Shown here one piece after another: positions 23,301 through 25,000 of a DNA stretch of 25,000 nucleotides. How positions within the stretch are numbered: the first letter of the stretch is position 1; each line of letters begins with the position of its first letter. Below the pieces are notes generated by a model that worked only from the letters and a program-made list of their open reading frames with translations, had not been told where the DNA came from and ran no database searches. This stretch comes from Deinococcus ficus. GTDB taxonomy: Bacteria > Deinococcota > Deinococci > Deinococcales > Deinococcaceae. The stretch is taken from contig NZ_CP021081.1 of assembly GCF_003444775.1 (NCBI RefSeq), positions 1-25,000 on the forward strand, in the 5' to 3' direction. The position numbers and the translations under genes were made by a program.

Positions 23301-24248
23301 TTACTTTCGGCGTTTGAACGGGTTCCAGCTGCGGCCCTCCGGCGCGGCCGGGCCCTTCGCGTTCTCCGGGGTGCGGGGCGGGGCGGGGGCGTGCCGGCCC
23401 ATCGCCTTACTGGGTGCCGCGGGCATCGGGCCCTCCGGTTCAGGCGGGGTCTCACCTATGAAGGCCTGTAGCGCCTGGTGCAGCGTGGCAGCCGCGGGCC
23501 GGTCCACGGCACGTTTGGCGAGGGCCTGCTCAGCCAAGCGGGCCACGGAACGCGGAATCTCCGGGCTCAGGTGCGACAGCGGCTGCGGGAAGCGCGTGAG
23601 GTGCGAGACCATCAGCTCCTCGTACGTGCTGCCCTGAAAGGGCCGCGCGCCGGTCAGCAGCTCATACATCATGATGCCCAGGCTGTACACGTCGCTGGCA
23701 CTGCTGCTGGACTCACCGTGGTAGATCTCGGGCGCCATGTAGTACGGGCTGCCGCTGACCTTGCCGCCCTGCGACGTGAAGTAGGTGCTGCCCAGGTCGC
23801 CCAGTGCGGCGCGGCCGCCGTCCACGTACACGTTCTGCGGCTTGACGTCCTGATGCACGGCCCCCGCCTCGTGCAGGTACACCAGGGCCGAGGCAACGTC
23901 CGTCAGGACCCGCGCGGCCTCCAGGGTCGGCAGCCGGCGTTCCGGGAGATCCACGAGCTGCTCGTCCAGGGCACCCCCCGGGTAGTACCGCATGGACAGG
24001 AAGGCCTGCGTCCCGAAGGGCATGCCGGCGTACCCGCGCACGAGGTGCGGGTGACGCAACTGCAGCGTCAGGCGGACCTCGTTGCCGAATCGCTCCGCGG
24101 CCTCCTGATGCTGCAGGGTGCTGTCGTGAGGAAGTTTCAGGGCGACACGCTGACCGTCCGGGTCGGACGCCAGGTACACCTGCGACGTGTTCCCGCGGCC
24201 CACGGGGCGCAGGAGGGTGTAACCGGGGATAGACTGGGGATCACTCAT
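23301..24248 (-). CDS. Serine/threonine protein kinase (Hanks type, soluble)
   Basis: The 315-residue protein is a eukaryotic-like kinase domain (about residues 10-265). It has the glycine loop GRGNTSQV at 17-24, the ATP lysine K38 (VALK) and helix-C Glu near 57. The catalytic loop is HQDVKPQN at 132-139 (D134, K136, N139), the metal motif DLG is at 151-153 and MAPE at 171-174. It is a non-RD kinase (HQD instead of HRD) with DLG in place of DFG. The Ser/Thr/Tyr-rich activation loop 154-170 offers autophosphorylation sites. The tail (266-315) is Pro/Ala-rich and basic, ending FKRRK, with no membrane segment or PASTA repeats. Substrates are unknown. It converges on the E3-binding-domain gene. 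Confidence 0.93.
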   Translation of the reverse strand: MSDPQSIPGYTLLRPVGRGNTSQVYLASDPDGQRVALKLPHDSTLQHQEAAERFGNEVRLTLQLRHPHLVRGYAGMPFGTQAFLSMRYYPGGALDEQLVDLPERRLPTLEAARVLTDVASALVYLHEAGAVHQDVKPQNVYVDGGRAALGDLGSTYFTSQGGKVSGSPYYMAPEIYHGESSSSASDVYSLGIMMYELLTGARPFQGSTYEELMVSHLTRFPQPLSHLSPEIPRSVARLAEQALAKRAVDRPAAATLHQALQAFIGETPPEPEGPMPAAPSKAMGRHAPAPPRTPENAKGPAAPEGRSWNPFKRRK

Positions 24249-24343
24249 GGCAAGTCTCGGTGCAGCTCAGTAGCTCGGACGCGGCCTGAAAGAAAGGGCG
24301 GAAGGGAAGACGGAACAGGCCGGGCAGAGCAGTGATGCCCCAG

Positions 24344-24372
24344 GGTATACGCCCCGCCCGTGAGGTGGTCAC
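24344..24372 (-). promoter_or_regulatory. Candidate promoter of the kinase gene
   Basis: On the minus strand GTGACC (24372-24367) and TATACC (24349-24344) are 17 bases apart. The predicted start near 24337 gives a leader of about 89 bases. No strong ribosome site precedes the kinase ATG. Confidence 0.5.
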
Positions 24373-24373
24373 G

Positions 24374-24391
24374 AAACCGCCGGAGCGGCGG
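24374..24391 (-). terminator. Candidate terminator after prfB
   Basis: On the minus strand CCGCC and GGCGG (24391-24387 and 24381-24377) form a short stem with a five-base loop and are followed by TTTCG. It lies 45 bases after the prfB stop and abuts the kinase promoter. Confidence 0.5.
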
Positions 24392-24435
24392 GGTGGGTCG
24401 CCGGGGGGGAAGGCGGGCCTGCCCCCGGCGCAGCC

Positions 24436-25000
24436 TTACTCGTCGTCGCCGCCCTCGTCGGCGACGCGTTTGCCGGCCATCCATTCCAGGCCCGCCCACA
24501 TCAGTTCGTCCAGGTCGCCGTCCAGGATGTCGGCCGGGTTGTGGCTCATGATCCCGGTGCGGTGGTCCTTGATGTACTGCTTGTCCAGCACGTAGGAGCG
24601 CATCTGGCTGCCCCACTCCACCTTCGCCTGGGCGCCGCGGGCGGCAAGTTCCTCCGCCTCACGCTTTTTCATCTCGATGTCGTACAGGCGCTGCTTGAGG
24701 ATCTGCAGGGCCAGCTCGTGGTTCTTGATCTGCGAGCGCGTGATCTGGCAGGCCACCGCGATCCCGGTCGGTAGGTGGGTGAGGCGCACGGCGGAGTCGG
24801 TGGTGTTCACGCCCTGCCCGCCCGCACCCTGCGAACGGAACACGTCGCGGCGCAGGTCCGAATCGGGGATGTGAATGTCGATTTCCTCTTCCGGTACTTC
24901 CGGCACCACGTCCACGCTGGCGAAGCTGGTCTGGCGGCGGTTGTTGCTGTCAAACGGCGAGACGCGCACGAGGCGGTGCACGCCGTGTTCCGGGGCCATC
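24436..25000 (-). CDS. prfB: Peptide chain release factor 2 (C-terminal part; start outside window)
   Basis: RF2 recognises UAA and UGA stop codons and triggers peptide release. The visible 188 or so residues start in [12 protein letters not shown], which contains the stop-codon-reading tripeptide SPF that separates RF2 from RF1 (PxT). They include the peptidyl-transferase motif GGQ ([15 protein letters not shown]) and continue through [11 protein letters not shown] and DHRTG to the C-terminus. The stop is TAA at 24438-24436. The N-terminal part, where many RF2 genes have an autoregulatory frameshift, lies beyond the right edge and cannot be judged. Confidence 0.96.
   Translation of the reverse strand, partial: MAPEHGVHRLVRVSPFDSNNRRQTSFASVDVVPEVPEEEIDIHIPDSDLRRDVFRSQGAGGQGVNTTDSAVRLTHLPTGIAVACQITRSQIKNHELALQILKQRLYDIEMKKREAEELAARGAQAKVEWGSQMRSYVLDKQYIKDHRTGIMSHNPADILDGDLDELMWAGLEWMAGKRVADEGGDDE

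Noticed and set aside
21893..23455. Long minus-strand frame rich in Gly, Arg and His
   Set aside because: Shadow of the Pro/Ala-rich linker of the E3-binding-domain gene on the other strand.

Overview
The window looks like the replication-origin neighbourhood of a Deinococcus chromosome. The base composition is strongly GC-rich. DnaA, SSB and enolase read like Deinococcus proteins: SSB is a single chain with two OB folds, and ssb carries a radiation/desiccation response motif (RDRM) over its promoter. Several genes have a TAnnnT -10 box ending about six bases before the start codon, the leaderless arrangement common in Deinococcus. The genus is an inference from protein resemblance; no species is claimed.

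Layout. 1-1394: dnaA, 5' end outside the window. 1395-1792: oriC, with about 12 DnaA boxes, a DnaA-trio run and an AT-rich unwinding stretch. 1793-2881: dnaN. 2882-3364: second DnaA-box cluster and the eno control region. 3365-6179: eno and pyk (last steps of glycolysis). 6180-6504: third DnaA-box cluster. 6505-7761 (minus): tyrS with a structured leader. 7954-10187 (plus): DUF1152 protein, MOSC protein and TrmK-type tRNA methyltransferase, tightly packed. 10188-10391: convergent gap with hairpins and a consensus minus-strand promoter that fires straight into a terminator. 10392-12152 (minus): rny. 12398-14525 (minus): rpsF, ssb, rpsR, rplI, with an RDRM promoter before ssb. 14664-16677 (plus): DinB-like protein, methyltransferase and tandem GNAT acetyltransferase, joined by 4-nt overlaps. 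16828-19696 (minus): DUF5693 membrane protein and CsaB pyruvyl transferase. 19849-21548 (minus): Glu/Leu/Phe/Val dehydrogenase-like protein and uridine kinase. 21893-23242 (plus): an E3-binding-domain protein with a degenerate E2-like C-terminus. 23301-24248 (minus): serine/threonine kinase. 24436-25000 (minus): C-terminal part of release factor 2.

Most genes are housekeeping: replication initiation and clamp, glycolysis, tRNA charging and modification, RNA decay, ribosomal proteins, SSB and translation termination. The less ordinary content is: DnaA-box clusters in three separate gaps over about 5 kb; the promoter-terminator unit at 10211-10272; the lipoyl-less, apparently catalytically dead E2-like protein; a leucine-dehydrogenase relative lacking its expected catalytic lysine; and structured leaders of eno and tyrS. 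No CRISPR array, insertion sequence, prophage gene, tRNA or rRNA was seen.
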